Positions 38,673-48,118 are shown, counted from the stretch's first letter. The stretch is DNA of 64,000 bases from Gordonia polyisoprenivorans NBRC 16320 = JCM 10675 (GCF_000241325.1 NZ_BAEI01000009.1:29192-93191); one strand, 5' to 3'. Notes: generated by a model not told the origin, from the sequence alone. Numbers and translations are program-made.

Positions 38673-40037
38673 TCAGTGCGGGATTTTCGACAGGTCCGAG
38701 TGCAGCAGCATGACGTTGTAGTCACTCCACCGGGAGGCGTTGAAGTACAGATCTTTTCCGGTACCGAGGATCGCCGGTGAGTGCGGCTGGATCATCGGCC
38801 CATACAGGACGACGGCGACCGGCGGCACCAGGTAGGTCGGAGCACTCCACGGGCCCTCGGGATGGTCGGCGGTCCGGAGACGAATCCCGTTGTCCCCGTC
38901 GAGCATCATGTACTTGTTCAGGTAGGGACTCCAGGAGACCGACGCCTCGGTGACCGGTGGCGGCAGGATCTGCGCCGAACCGTCGTCGGGGATGGCGGTG
39001 ATGTCGCGTTTCCATCCACGTCCGGCCCCACTGCCGGTCCAGTACTCGTAGTTCTCGAGATTGCGGATGTCCCCGGGCGCGAATCGGGCGAGGAACGCGG
39101 CGCCGAATCGTCCGTTGGGCGTACCGAGTTGGTAGATGTAGCCGGCATCGGCTCCGTGGCCGCGGAAGTAGGCGCTCTGCTGGAACTTGCCGTTGTTGTA
39201 GGTGACCTCACGCAGTGCACCCGGGAGCGCGAGGGTCACCGGGGCGTTGATCAGGATGGTGTTGGGGTCGGTGGCCCACGTCTGCCCGTTGTCGGTGGAG
39301 TAGGCGATCGCCGAGAAGTTGGTGACCCAGTGGCCCGCGTCACCCCACGACCGCACCGACATGTAGTTCATGTACTGCGTGTAGCCGCCGTCGCCGTCGG
39401 GCAGCGAGATGGCTGTGGTCGGGATGGTGGTGACCTCGACCTGACTGACCCCGATGGCCGGGATCAGCTGCGTCGCGAAGTTGGGGGCGTCGGCGCCGAC
39501 CACACTGCCCGATCGGGGATCGCCGGGTACCGCGTCGGGAACGCTGACCCCGTCGGTGAAGTCGTCATCGGTGGAGCGGAGCAACACGTTGTGCCGCCAC
39601 TGTTGCCCCGCCACGGCGCAGTCGCCGAAGGTATCGCCGAAGGCCATCAGCGTCTGCCCGGAACCGTTGTCCCAGCTGATCCCGAGGTCGGTGCCGGAGA
39701 TACCGAACCGCGAGAACGTCTGATCGGGACTCTTCGGCCCGGTGATCCAGGCGACCGTGTTGGTACTCGGTCCCCGATAGATAGGCAGATTCCCCTGCGG
39801 GCCTGTGCTGGGATTGCTCGAACTGCCTGATCCCGTCCCCAGTGATCCCGAGCCCGCCGACCCCGAACCCAGTGAACCGGTGGAGCCCAAGGATCCGGTT
39901 GACCCGGTGCCGCCGTTGCCACAGGGTGCTGCGTTCGCGGCGCCGGTTCCGGCGAGAATGCCACCGCCCACCATCATGGTCGACACGACGATCGCGACCG
40001 CCGCCACTCGCGCACGTCGAACAAGACGAGTGTTCAT
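38673..40037 (-). CDS. Secreted DUF4185 protein, possible endo-D-arabinanase (GH183-like)
   Basis: A 454-residue exported protein. The N-terminus is a clear Sec signal peptide (NTRLVRRAR, hydrophobic core AAVAIVVSTMMVGGGIL, cleavage after ANA). A Gly/Ser/Thr linker of about 40 residues (GSTGSLGSTGSLGSGSAG and similar units) follows, then a DUF4185 beta-propeller-like domain from about 85 to the end (GISWDNGSGQTLMAFGDTFG, MNYMSVRSWGD, AYSTDNGQTW). DUF4185 members have been reported as endo-D-arabinanases of CAZy family GH183, acting on arabinogalactan and lipoarabinomannan. That fits an organism with a mycolate-type wall. The start is ATG 40037 behind GGGAGAA. Confidence 0.82.
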   Translation of the reverse strand: MNTRLVRRARVAAVAIVVSTMMVGGGILAGTGAANAAPCGNGGTGSTGSLGSTGSLGSGSAGSGSLGTGSGSSSNPSTGPQGNLPIYRGPSTNTVAWITGPKSPDQTFSRFGISGTDLGISWDNGSGQTLMAFGDTFGDCAVAGQQWRHNVLLRSTDDDFTDGVSVPDAVPGDPRSGSVVGADAPNFATQLIPAIGVSQVEVTTIPTTAISLPDGDGGYTQYMNYMSVRSWGDAGHWVTNFSAIAYSTDNGQTWATDPNTILINAPVTLALPGALREVTYNNGKFQQSAYFRGHGADAGYIYQLGTPNGRFGAAFLARFAPGDIRNLENYEYWTGSGAGRGWKRDITAIPDDGSAQILPPPVTEASVSWSPYLNKYMMLDGDNGIRLRTADHPEGPWSAPTYLVPPVAVVLYGPMIQPHSPAILGTGKDLYFNASRWSDYNVMLLHSDLSKIPH

Positions 40038-40232
40038 GAATCGTGGTTCTCCCGGCGTTCGTTCTGACACGAGCTGCGCCGTTTCCGATGACAACGATGG
40101 GTGTGACAGAAGTGATGTGTGGTGCTGGTGAGACAATCACATCAGGTACGACGTGCCGGCGACACCGGTGGCGATCACGAATGAGTTTCAGCTTGGCGAC
40201 GTCGGTGAGACCCGTCGCACCGATGAGGATCG

Positions 40233-41042
40233 TCAGCGACGAGAGAAATCCGACGCCCGAGCGACCTGTTCTGCGGTCAGCGCGACTCCGGTGTACTTCT
40301 CGAACTGCCCGGCCGCCTGGAGCGCGATCACCTCGGCTCCGGTGATGACCTGCTTCCCCGCCGTCCGGGCGGCAACGATCAGCGGCGTCTCCGACGGGAA
40401 GGCAACCACGTCGAACACCGTTGCGGCAGCGGCAATCGTGGCATCGTCGAACGCCTGCGCGTCCGCATCGGCGCCGGACATCCCCAACGGGGTCACGTTC
40501 ACGATGATGTCGGCACCGGGTGCGGGAGCACTGATGTGGCGATACCCGTATTTGTCGGCGAGCGCCGAGCCGGCGGACTCGTTGCGCGCCGCGACGGTGA
40601 GGTCGCCGAACCCGGCACTGCGGAACGCCCCGACGACGGCCCGCGCCATCCCGCCCGAGCCCTGCACCATCACCGCGGCATCCCGATCGAGCTCGTGGCT
40701 CTCGAGGAGCGCCGACACCGCCTCGACATCGGTGTTCGACGCGATCAGCCGACCGCTGTCATTGACGATCGTGTTGATCGATTCGATCACCGACGCCGAC
40801 TCCTCGATCTCGTCGACGAGCGGGATGACCGCCTCCTTGAACGGCATCGACACCGAACATCCGCGAATCCCCAGGGCTCGCACGCCACCGATCGCCCCGG
40901 CGATGTCGTCGGTCGTGAACGCCTTGTAGATGAAGTTCAGGCCGAGTTCGTCATACAGATAGTTGTGAAAGCGCGTACCGATGTTCGACGGTCGGCCGGC
41001 CAGCGAGATGCACAGGGTCATGTCCTTGTTGAGGATCGGCAT
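40233..41042 (-). CDS. Shikimate dehydrogenase family protein
   Basis: A 269-residue protein with the AroE/YdiB two-domain fold. The N-terminal substrate domain has CSVSMPFKEAVIPLVDEI, with the catalytic Lys of the (V/S)xxPxK motif, and SNTDVEAVSALL, with the paired Asp. The dinucleotide loop is VQGSGGMARAVVGAFRSAGF. The N-terminal RPSNIGTRFHNYLYDELGL replaces the usual SLSP-type substrate block, so it is probably a paralogue (YdiB or quinate-type) rather than the main AroE. Its start overlaps the Nudix gene stop by one base. Confidence 0.8.
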   Translation of the reverse strand: MPILNKDMTLCISLAGRPSNIGTRFHNYLYDELGLNFIYKAFTTDDIAGAIGGVRALGIRGCSVSMPFKEAVIPLVDEIEESASVIESINTIVNDSGRLIASNTDVEAVSALLESHELDRDAAVMVQGSGGMARAVVGAFRSAGFGDLTVAARNESAGSALADKYGYRHISAPAPGADIIVNVTPLGMSGADADAQAFDDATIAAAATVFDVVAFPSETPLIVAARTAGKQVITGAEVIALQAAGQFEKYTGVALTAEQVARASDFSRR

Positions 41043-41497
41043 CAGTTCAGACTAACGTCGCCGGCCGACGGTTGATCCCGGCTGCGCAGCGCGGGAATCA
41101 CCTGCTCCACGAGCAGGGGCGCCAACGACACCGACGTGTTCTCGGTGCGTGTACTCCCCGCGTCGTCGAGAGACAGCCATCGCAGTTCGGCGATCTCGGC
41201 TGCCGCAGTGGCGTCCTGAACCACGCGACGGCACTCGAAGACGTTGGCGCGCACCGCGAATCCGGCTTCGTTGGCCGCGGCGGCGGTGAAGGTCCCGAGC
41301 TCGGTCAGGTCCCGGGCAGGCAACCGCACACCGGTTTCCTCGGCGCACTCACGAATCGCGGTCTCGCGCGGAGCCTCCCCGGGCTCGGGTTTGCCGCCGG
41401 GCAACATGAACCGGGAGCTACCGACCTTGCGCACGATCAGCAGGGCACCCGATTCGTTTCGCAGCACAACGGCACTGACGGTGATCACCCGATCCAT
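41042..41497 (-). CDS. Nudix hydrolase
   Basis: A 151-residue Nudix hydrolase with a complete Nudix box at residues 35-57: Gly, then GEAPRETAIRECAEETGV, matching GX5EX7REUXEEXGU. Such enzymes hydrolyse nucleoside-diphosphate derivatives such as 8-oxo-dGTP or ADP-sugars; the substrate is not readable here. It overlaps the shikimate dehydrogenase-family gene by one base and lies just upstream of it on the same strand. The tex gene ends at 41512, also on the minus strand, so these three may share a transcript. Confidence 0.88.
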   Translation of the reverse strand: MDRVITVSAVVLRNESGALLIVRKVGSSRFMLPGGKPEPGEAPRETAIRECAEETGVRLPARDLTELGTFTAAAANEAGFAVRANVFECRRVVQDATAAAEIAELRWLSLDDAGSTRTENTSVSLAPLLVEQVIPALRSRDQPSAGDVSLN

Positions 41498-41511
41498 CGG
41501 TCACCGGCTTC

Positions 41512-43941
41512 TCAACGCCCGAAGCCCGCGTCCCGCAGGGCCTGTGCCATCGAGCCATTGGGGGCCGCCTCGCGTCGACGCGAGTTGCCACCCCGTCGGC
41601 CGTCGTCTTTCGGCTTGCCACCCCGACGGTCGTTCTTGGTGCCGGACTGAGCATTTCGAGGCTGCGATTTCGCGCCCCCGTCCTTGGCCCCGCCACGTCG
41701 CGCACCACCGCCGGAGACCTCGTCCTGCAGGCGAAGAGTGAGGCCGATCCGCTGTCGTTCGACGTCGACCTCGAGGACCTTGACCCGGACGACCTGCCCC
41801 GAACGCACGACCTCATGGGGATCGGACACGAAGCGATCAGACATCGCCGACACGTGCACGAGCCCGTCCTGATGGACGCCGACATCAACGAACGCGCCGA
41901 ACGCGGCGACGTTGGTGACGACACCTTCGAGCACCATGCCGGGCGTGAGGTCGGCGACCTTCTCCACACCGTCGGCGAAGGTCGCGGTGGTGAAGGCCGG
42001 ACGCGGGTCACGTCCGGGTTTCTCCAACTCGGCGAGGATGTCGGTCACCGTCGGCACACCGAAACGCTCGTCGGCGAAATCGGCCGGGCGCAGGGATCGC
42101 AGGGTGCGTTCGTTACCGATCAATTCGGCGAGGCCGATGCCCGAACGATCGAGAATTCGACGCACCACCGGATAGGACTCCGGGTGCACGCCCGAACCGT
42201 CGAGCGGGTCGTCGCCGTCGCGGATGCGCAGGAAGCCCGCGCACTGTTCGAATGCCTTGGGCCCGAGTCGCGGAACATCGAGCAGCGCCGTGCGATTGCG
42301 GAACGCACCGACCGAATCACGATGGGTGACGATCGCCTCGGCCAGCGTCGGCGTCACTCCGGACACCTTGGCGAGCAGCGGGACCGAGGCGGTGTTGAGG
42401 TCCACGCCGACCGCGTTGACGGCATCTTCGACCACCGCGTCCAGACTTCGCGCCAGCGTGCCCGGGGTGACGTCGTGCTGATACTGGCCGACACCGATCG
42501 ATTTCGGTTCGATCTTGACCAGTTCGGCCAGCGGATCCTGCAGGCGCCGCGCGATCGAGACCGCGCCGCGCAACGACACGTCGAGGGCCGGGAGTTCGCG
42601 CGAGGCGTACTCCGAGGCCGAGTACACCGACGCGCCGGCCTCGCTCACCATCGCCTTGGTCGGCACCGCAGCACCGGCCGATTTGATGTCGGCGATGAGT
42701 TCGGTTGCCAGTGCATCGGTTTCACGGGACGCGGTGCCGTTGCCTATCGCGATCAACTCCACCTGATGACGTGCGATGAGCGCACCGAGCGTCGCCTTGG
42801 CCTGATCCCACTGCTTCTGCGGCTGATGCGGATAGATCGCGCACGTGTCGAGCACCTTGCCGGTGGCGTCGACCACCGCGACCTTCACCCCGGTCCGGAA
42901 TCCCGGGTCGAGTCCGAGGGTGGTGCGCGCGCCGGCCGGTGCGGCCAGCAGCAGATCCTTCAGGTTGGTCGCGAACACCGCGACGGCGTCCTGCTCGGCG
43001 CGCTGACGCAGACGGACGCGGGCGTCCACGGCCGCCGACACCATCAGTTTGGTCCGCCACGCCCAGCGCACGGTCTGCGACAACCACGGGGTTGCCGGGC
43101 CCGGATGCGACCGGTCGACACCGAGCGTGGCCGCGACCATCGCCTCGTACTCGTCGTCCTCGCCGGCATCGAAATCCAGCGAGAGCACGTCCTCCTTCTC
43201 ACCCCGCAGCACGGCGAGCACCCGATGCGAGGGCATCTTCTCCAGCGGTTCGGAGAACTCGAAATAGTCGCGGAACTTCTGTCCGGCAGGCGTTTTCGCA
43301 ACCACCTCGGAGCGCGGCGCGGTCCGCAGGGCGCCCTGCGACCACAGTTTCTCGCGGACGGCGCCCACGAGTTCGGCGTCCTCCGCGGCCCGTTCGATGA
43401 GAATGTGACGTGCGCCCTCGAGGGCTGCCGCGGCGTCGGCGACACCCGCGGAATCCCCGTCCGCCGGGGCGACGAATCCGGCCGCCACGTCCTCGGGGAC
43501 GAGGGTGGGATCGTCGAGCAGTCGCTGCGCCAACGGCTCGAGACCGGCCTCTCGGGCGATCTGGGCCTTGGTGCGGCGTTTGGGCTTGTAGGGCAGGTAG
43601 ATGTCCTCGACACGCGACTTGGTGTCGGCGGCGACGAGCGCGGCCTTCAGTTCGTCGGTGAGTTTGCCCTGCTCGGAGATGGAGGCCAGCACGGCGGCCC
43701 GGCGCTCGTCGAGTTCCCGCAGGTACCGCAGTCGTTCGTCGAGTAGGCGCAGTTGCGCGTCGTCGAGGCTGCCGGTCACCTCCTTGCGGTACCGCGCGAT
43801 GAACGGGACCGTCGAGCCCTCGTCGAGCAGCGCGACGGCTGCGGCGACCTGGTGCTCCCCGACGGCCAGTTCTTCGGCCAGACGTGCGTTGACGGACTTG
43901 ACTCCGGGTATTGCCGGTGCGCTCGAACTCACCCGGTGCAC
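41512..43941 (-). CDS. tex: Tex family RNA-binding transcription accessory protein
   Basis: An 809-residue Tex protein, a nucleic-acid-binding factor related to eukaryotic Spt6. In order: the N-terminal HTH/helical region (VPFIARYRKEVTGSLDDAQL), the YqgF-like domain (TTLGLDPGFRTGVKVAVVDA), the helix-hairpin-helix region (LLAKVSGVTPTLAEAIVTHR), and a C-terminal S1 domain (about 655-725: LEGVVTNVAAFGAFVDVGVH). The last 65 residues are a basic Gly/Arg/Lys-rich tail that likely adds RNA affinity. Start GTG 43941 or GTG 43932. No partner genes are evident. Confidence 0.94.
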   Translation of the reverse strand: MHRVSSSAPAIPGVKSVNARLAEELAVGEHQVAAAVALLDEGSTVPFIARYRKEVTGSLDDAQLRLLDERLRYLRELDERRAAVLASISEQGKLTDELKAALVAADTKSRVEDIYLPYKPKRRTKAQIAREAGLEPLAQRLLDDPTLVPEDVAAGFVAPADGDSAGVADAAAALEGARHILIERAAEDAELVGAVREKLWSQGALRTAPRSEVVAKTPAGQKFRDYFEFSEPLEKMPSHRVLAVLRGEKEDVLSLDFDAGEDDEYEAMVAATLGVDRSHPGPATPWLSQTVRWAWRTKLMVSAAVDARVRLRQRAEQDAVAVFATNLKDLLLAAPAGARTTLGLDPGFRTGVKVAVVDATGKVLDTCAIYPHQPQKQWDQAKATLGALIARHQVELIAIGNGTASRETDALATELIADIKSAGAAVPTKAMVSEAGASVYSASEYASRELPALDVSLRGAVSIARRLQDPLAELVKIEPKSIGVGQYQHDVTPGTLARSLDAVVEDAVNAVGVDLNTASVPLLAKVSGVTPTLAEAIVTHRDSVGAFRNRTALLDVPRLGPKAFEQCAGFLRIRDGDDPLDGSGVHPESYPVVRRILDRSGIGLAELIGNERTLRSLRPADFADERFGVPTVTDILAELEKPGRDPRPAFTTATFADGVEKVADLTPGMVLEGVVTNVAAFGAFVDVGVHQDGLVHVSAMSDRFVSDPHEVVRSGQVVRVKVLEVDVERQRIGLTLRLQDEVSGGGARRGGAKDGGAKSQPRNAQSGTKNDRRGGKPKDDGRRGGNSRRREAAPNGSMAQALRDAGFGR

Positions 43942-44024
43942 CCTACCGAAGGGGTGCGACAGCCCGGCGGGTCAGGCACATGCGTGTCGGTTCACCGGGT
44001 CATGGGTCGGTCGTCACCGACCGC

Positions 44025-45020
44025 TCAGGTCGCCTCGATCGCCGCGCGGAACTCCTCGGAGCGGTAGAACGGTTCGAATTGTCGGCGGACCACCGGCTCG
44101 AGCATGTCCCGCTCGTCGAGCCGCGACATCACCGCCGGACCGAAGCGCAGCCCCTCCTCGATCAGATCCGCTCGACCGATACCGAGGTCGGCGAGGAGGT
44201 CGACCAGCGTCACCGCACCGTACTTGTCGAAGACGTGGTCGATGCCCTCGTCGAGGAGTGCGCGAAAATAGTCGGTGTCGCGGAAGGACTTCCAGAACTC
44301 GAACAGTACGACGACGAGGTCGTCGATGTCGTCGTCGGTCACCAGTTCGCGCCACCAGCCGACCGAGTCGTCCGAGCGCAACCGCCACAGATCGCGCGCC
44401 GCGTCGAGCAGGACGGCGTCGCCGTCCTCCTTGGCCGCGGCCAGCACGTAGCTCGCGCCCCGACGGGTGAGGATCGTCAGCGCCGAGGACACCACCGGCA
44501 CGAGCGGACTTGCGAGCCGGGTGACCCCGCGGACCACCGAGGCGGCCACGCCAGGGCCGCCGGCCATCGCGCGCCCGTCGGCGACTGCGGCGTCGAAGGC
44601 GTGCGCCACCACATCCACGCAGGCATCGACCGCGGCCGGGCTGGTCGCGATCTCCGCAGCGATCCGACGGGCGATCCCGGTCTCGGCGATCGCCGTGAAC
44701 AATTCGTCGGCGTGCCGCGCGTCGAGTACCTCCGTCATCGCGATCTCGTCGTTGACGCGATGGCGGTACAGGCGAGCAGCGATCTCACCGACCAACTCCG
44801 GGATCGAGCCCTCCACCGGCAACTGCACGGTGTACTTGTGGGCGGTCAGCTTGATCAGGTCACGGGTGATGACGTCGTCGAGGGTCAACCGGGACACGTC
44901 GCCGAGGAAGGCATCGACCTGCTCGACCACGAGTTGGCCGTAAGAGTGGGGGTCGCGCAGTTCGCGCAAGGTGAAAGAGATCTGGGCCTCGAGCAGGCGC
45001 GCGGCGAGATCGTCGGTCAT
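44025..45020 (-). CDS. Conserved protein of unknown function, mostly helical
   Basis: A 331-residue acidic, Leu/Asp-rich protein with no signal peptide and no convincing transmembrane helix apart from a mildly hydrophobic stretch near 160-195 (AASVVRGVTRLASPLVPVVS). It begins DLAARLLEAQISFTLRELRD. I do not recognise a domain or catalytic motif. Codon use and reading-frame quality resemble neighbouring genes, so it is a real gene. It is divergently arranged with the membrane-BAAT fusion gene, with about 100 bases between them. Confidence 0.6.
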   Translation of the reverse strand: MTDDLAARLLEAQISFTLRELRDPHSYGQLVVEQVDAFLGDVSRLTLDDVITRDLIKLTAHKYTVQLPVEGSIPELVGEIAARLYRHRVNDEIAMTEVLDARHADELFTAIAETGIARRIAAEIATSPAAVDACVDVVAHAFDAAVADGRAMAGGPGVAASVVRGVTRLASPLVPVVSSALTILTRRGASYVLAAAKEDGDAVLLDAARDLWRLRSDDSVGWWRELVTDDDIDDLVVVLFEFWKSFRDTDYFRALLDEGIDHVFDKYGAVTLVDLLADLGIGRADLIEEGLRFGPAVMSRLDERDMLEPVVRRQFEPFYRSEEFRAAIEAT

Positions 45021-45120
45021 CTCACCAGGGTGTCACACCCGGTGGAGGAGTTCGTCGCATTCTCGTGGTCGGGGACGGGTCGGACTCGTAAACTCCCACC
45101 GTGCGGGTTTCTTCGGAAGA

Positions 45121-47004
45121 ATGTGGGCTTTCATGGGCTTCCTGATCGGATTCTCCCCCTGGATCGTGTACTGGATTCTGGTGGGCAACATGCCGTTTCG
45201 CGGTGCCGTGCTCATCGCGCTGGGATTGTCGGTGATCGCGGTGGCCGTACAGCGCATCCGCAAACAGCCCTGGCATTCCCTCGAGGTCGGCGCGGTCGTG
45301 GTGTTCGTGACCCTGTCGGTGTTGTCGTTCACCGTCAGCGACAGATTCCTCGAGCAATGGCTGCAGCCGCTGGGTAATGCCGGCATCTTCCTCGTCGCGT
45401 TGACGGGCCTGCTGATCGGTCGCCCGTTCGTCCGCGAATACGCTGCCGCCTCGGTCGACGCCGCGACGGCCCGCAGCGACGGTTTCCGGGTGATCACCAC
45501 CGCGATGACGTGGATGTGGACCACGGTCTTCGCATTGATGACGCTCATCTCGTGCATTCCCCCGATCATCCAGGGACAGGCCACGATTCGGGATGGTGGC
45601 TCGGTGGCCTCGGTGCTCTGCTATTGGGTCATACCGTTCACGATGATGGGGTTGGCCGGCACCGCGTCGGGAGTGTTCCCATCCTGGTTCGACAAGAAGA
45701 CCGCGGCGATGTCCGAGCGCGAGGGCGCCGCCGATCCCGGCGCTCCGGTACCCCAGCCGCCGGCTGCCCCGCCGGTCACCGATCCCCATCTACAGCTGCA
45801 AGTGCCGCACACCTCCCGCCACGACGAGCCGTTCGCGATCACCGTCTCCACCCGCGCGACCTCGCCGGTGGCGCTGAGCGTTTCCGGGGCAGATCTGTAC
45901 GGCCGCATGTGGACCTGGCGCGGGTCGGTCGAGAATGGCCAGACGATCGCCGACGAACCGATCTGGGCGATGCAATTCGACGGCCCGGCCGACCGCGCCG
46001 ACCTGTTCATCCCGCCGGAGCAACCATGGCAGGTCCGGGTCGAGGCCTCCGTGGACGGTCGGAGCGCGGCACTGACCTGCCTGCGTCGGGCCACCGACCC
46101 GGCAGTGGAGGTGATCGAGATCGACGTCGACGGACGACGGGCACTGCTGGCCGTACCGGCGTCGGCGACCGGCCCCGCCGTCGTCTGTTTCGGCGGATCG
46201 GAAGGCGGGGTGGATTCGCAGCGGGCGGCCGTCTGCGCTCTCGCGTCCCGCGGGGTCACGGCACTGGCCTATGCGTGGCTCGACGACGGTCCCGACGCCG
46301 CTCCGATCGCCGACATCCCACTCGAACGATTCGCCGCAGCCGTGCACTGGCTGTCGGAGCACGTCGGCGGCCCGGTCGCCGCAATGGGCATCTCGCGCGG
46401 CGCCGAGGGTCTCGCGGCCACACTGGCCCGCGAGGCCGATCTCGCCGTGTCTGCGGTGATCCTGCTCAGCCCGAGCAGCGTCACCTGGCAGGCGATCGGG
46501 CCCGACGGGGAGATCCCGGGAACATCGTCGTGGACTCATCGCGGACAACCGTGCGCCTACGCCCCACTGCCGAGCGGGGCGTTGATGCCACAACTCGTCG
46601 GCAACGCCTGGCGGTTGTCGCGCGACGTCGCGGCGCACCGTCCGACCGTGCTCCGACTGCATCCCGCCTACGAGGAAGGCCTCGCTCGTGACGTCCCACC
46701 CGACGCGGTGATCGCCGCGGAGGCCATCGGGTGCCCCGTCCTCACGGTCAGCGGCTCCGACGACGAGCTCTGGCCTTCGGAGTCGATGGCCGATGCCCTG
46801 CTCGGGCGCCGGAACAACCCGGCGGACAGACACATTCGGTACGAGGGAGCCGGGCATTTCCTGCGGCCCGGGCTCTATCCGTCGACCGTGTCGAGGACCG
46901 GCGGAATCGCCCTCGGCGGCCGCCCTGCCGACCAGGCGGCGGCGTGCCTGTCGTTGACCGAGGAACTGGTCGGCTTCCTCGTCGGCGCACGGCACACGGT
47001 GTGA
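45121..47004 (+). CDS. Membrane protein fused to acyl-CoA thioesterase/BAAT-type alpha/beta hydrolase
   Basis: A 627-residue fusion. Residues 1 to about 195 hold roughly six transmembrane helices (FLIGFSPWIVYWILVG, VVVFVTLSVLSFTV and others), loosely like YciB-type septation proteins. After a Pro/Ala linker comes a BAAT/thioesterase N-terminal beta domain (about 220-340: EPFAITVSTRATSPVALSVS), then an alpha/beta hydrolase. Its probable triad is S425 in GISRG, D547 or D548 in SGSDDELW, and H579 in GAGHF. BAAT-type enzymes hydrolyse acyl-CoA or transfer acyl groups to amines. A TAAACT hexamer near 45089 is a candidate -10. ATG 45121 is the likely start; ATG 45133 is possible. Confidence 0.75.
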   Translation: MWAFMGFLIGFSPWIVYWILVGNMPFRGAVLIALGLSVIAVAVQRIRKQPWHSLEVGAVVVFVTLSVLSFTVSDRFLEQWLQPLGNAGIFLVALTGLLIGRPFVREYAAASVDAATARSDGFRVITTAMTWMWTTVFALMTLISCIPPIIQGQATIRDGGSVASVLCYWVIPFTMMGLAGTASGVFPSWFDKKTAAMSEREGAADPGAPVPQPPAAPPVTDPHLQLQVPHTSRHDEPFAITVSTRATSPVALSVSGADLYGRMWTWRGSVENGQTIADEPIWAMQFDGPADRADLFIPPEQPWQVRVEASVDGRSAALTCLRRATDPAVEVIEIDVDGRRALLAVPASATGPAVVCFGGSEGGVDSQRAAVCALASRGVTALAYAWLDDGPDAAPIADIPLERFAAAVHWLSEHVGGPVAAMGISRGAEGLAATLAREADLAVSAVILLSPSSVTWQAIGPDGEIPGTSSWTHRGQPCAYAPLPSGALMPQLVGNAWRLSRDVAAHRPTVLRLHPAYEEGLARDVPPDAVIAAEAIGCPVLTVSGSDDELWPSESMADALLGRRNNPADRHIRYEGAGHFLRPGLYPSTVSRTGGIALGGRPADQAAACLSLTEELVGFLVGARHTV

Positions 47005-47012
47005 GTCGCACA

Positions 47013-47030
47013 GCGTGAGTCACCTCACGC
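47013..47030. terminator. Hairpin between convergent fusion gene and LLM oxidoreductase
   Basis: GCGTGAG (47013-47019) and CTCACGC (47024-47030) form a perfect seven-base-pair stem around a TCAC loop, between the two convergent stop codons. It overlaps the LLM gene stop at 47025-47027. No T-tract is present. It probably ends both transcripts. Confidence 0.45.
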
Positions 47031-48044
47031 CGGTGTCCACCCCAGCGCCGGCCCGAGGCGCTGTGCCATGTCGGTGATGATCTGCCGGTAGTCTTCGTCG
47101 TCGAAGCTGAACGGCAGAGCGAACGCCACCTCGTCAGCACGCTGGAACCCCTTGTGCTGGTACAGAATCTCCGCGAGTACTTCCGACGGGCCGACGAGGT
47201 CCGGGGAGAAGAGCATGCCGCGCGGGCCCTGCGGGGTGAGGGTGCGCGGCAGACGTGCGTCGGCGTAGGCCCGGTACCGGGCGATCTGCTCGGAGCTCGC
47301 CGTGTCGGTGGGAATGACCACGAGCCCCTGTGACACGCGCGCCGACGCCGGGTCACGATGGTGGGCCAGGTAGGCATCGATGTGTTCGGCCTGAATGGTC
47401 GCGAAGTCGCGCGCGGTGGTGCCCTCGGTGGTGACCACCGACGAGGTCAGAAAGTTCAGTCCCTGCTCCCCCGCCCAGATCGCCGACTCGCGCCCGCCGC
47501 CGTACCACACCCGGTCGGCCAGCCCCGGTGAGTGTGGTTGCACACGCCGCGAGAACGATTCGATGCCGACGACGCCCTCGAAGTCACTGACGGGGTCGCC
47601 ACGCAGACAGGACAGCAGGCGGACGACCCGATCCTTGGAGAAGTTCTCGATGTCGTGGGTCTCCGGGTACAGGGCGGCCTTGACGTCGTCGTAACGCATC
47701 GGGGTACCCACGGAGACACCGGGATTGACCCGACCACCGGACAACACATCGACGGTCGCGAGGTCTTCGGCCAGTCGTAGCGGATTCTCCCAGCCGAGCG
47801 GGATCACCGCGGTGCCGAGCTGGATTCGACTGGTACGCATGGCGGCCGCGGCCATCACCGCGACCGGCGAGGAGATCCCGAACTGCAGATGCCGGTTGCG
47901 CAACCACACACTGTCGAAGCCGAGGTCCTCGGCTCGCTCGATGACGTCGAGGGTCGTGCGGTGCCCGGCCGCCGGATCGGCCTCATCGAACGACCCGATC
48001 GTGAGAAAACCCAGCGACCGCAGGGGTCGATCAGTCGTCGGCAT
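47025..48044 (-). CDS. LLM-class flavin-dependent oxidoreductase
   Basis: A 339-residue luciferase-like monooxygenase-fold protein. It opens SLGFLTIGSFDEADPAAGHR, then IERAEDLGFDSVWLRNRHLQ and SRIQLGTAVIPLGWENPLRL, the usual first three barrel units. VLSGGRVNPGVSVGTP is the flavin/phosphate block. The enzyme binds FMN or F420; the substrate is unknown. Actinobacteria carry many paralogues. The start chosen is ATG 48044 (MPTTDRPLRSLG); the extra 12 codons upstream show no similarity. Confidence 0.85.
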   Translation of the reverse strand: MPTTDRPLRSLGFLTIGSFDEADPAAGHRTTLDVIERAEDLGFDSVWLRNRHLQFGISSPVAVMAAAAMRTSRIQLGTAVIPLGWENPLRLAEDLATVDVLSGGRVNPGVSVGTPMRYDDVKAALYPETHDIENFSKDRVVRLLSCLRGDPVSDFEGVVGIESFSRRVQPHSPGLADRVWYGGGRESAIWAGEQGLNFLTSSVVTTEGTTARDFATIQAEHIDAYLAHHRDPASARVSQGLVVIPTDTASSEQIARYRAYADARLPRTLTPQGPRGMLFSPDLVGPSEVLAEILYQHKGFQRADEVAFALPFSFDDEDYRQIITDMAQRLGPALGWTPA

Positions 48045-48118
48045 GGCTCTCAGTGTGCCGCACCCCGGCGCGGTGAGCACGGCCCCGAGCGCCTTCGACC
48101 CTGTGAGAGCCTGAACTC

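Noticed and set aside
39780..39930. Direct repeats in the DUF4185 gene as a possible CRISPR or mobile repeat
   Set aside because: The repeats encode the Gly/Ser/Thr linker in frame and have no spacer structure.
41815..43746. 643-codon plus-strand frame across tex
   Set aside because: Antisense to a well-supported Tex protein; no domain similarity.
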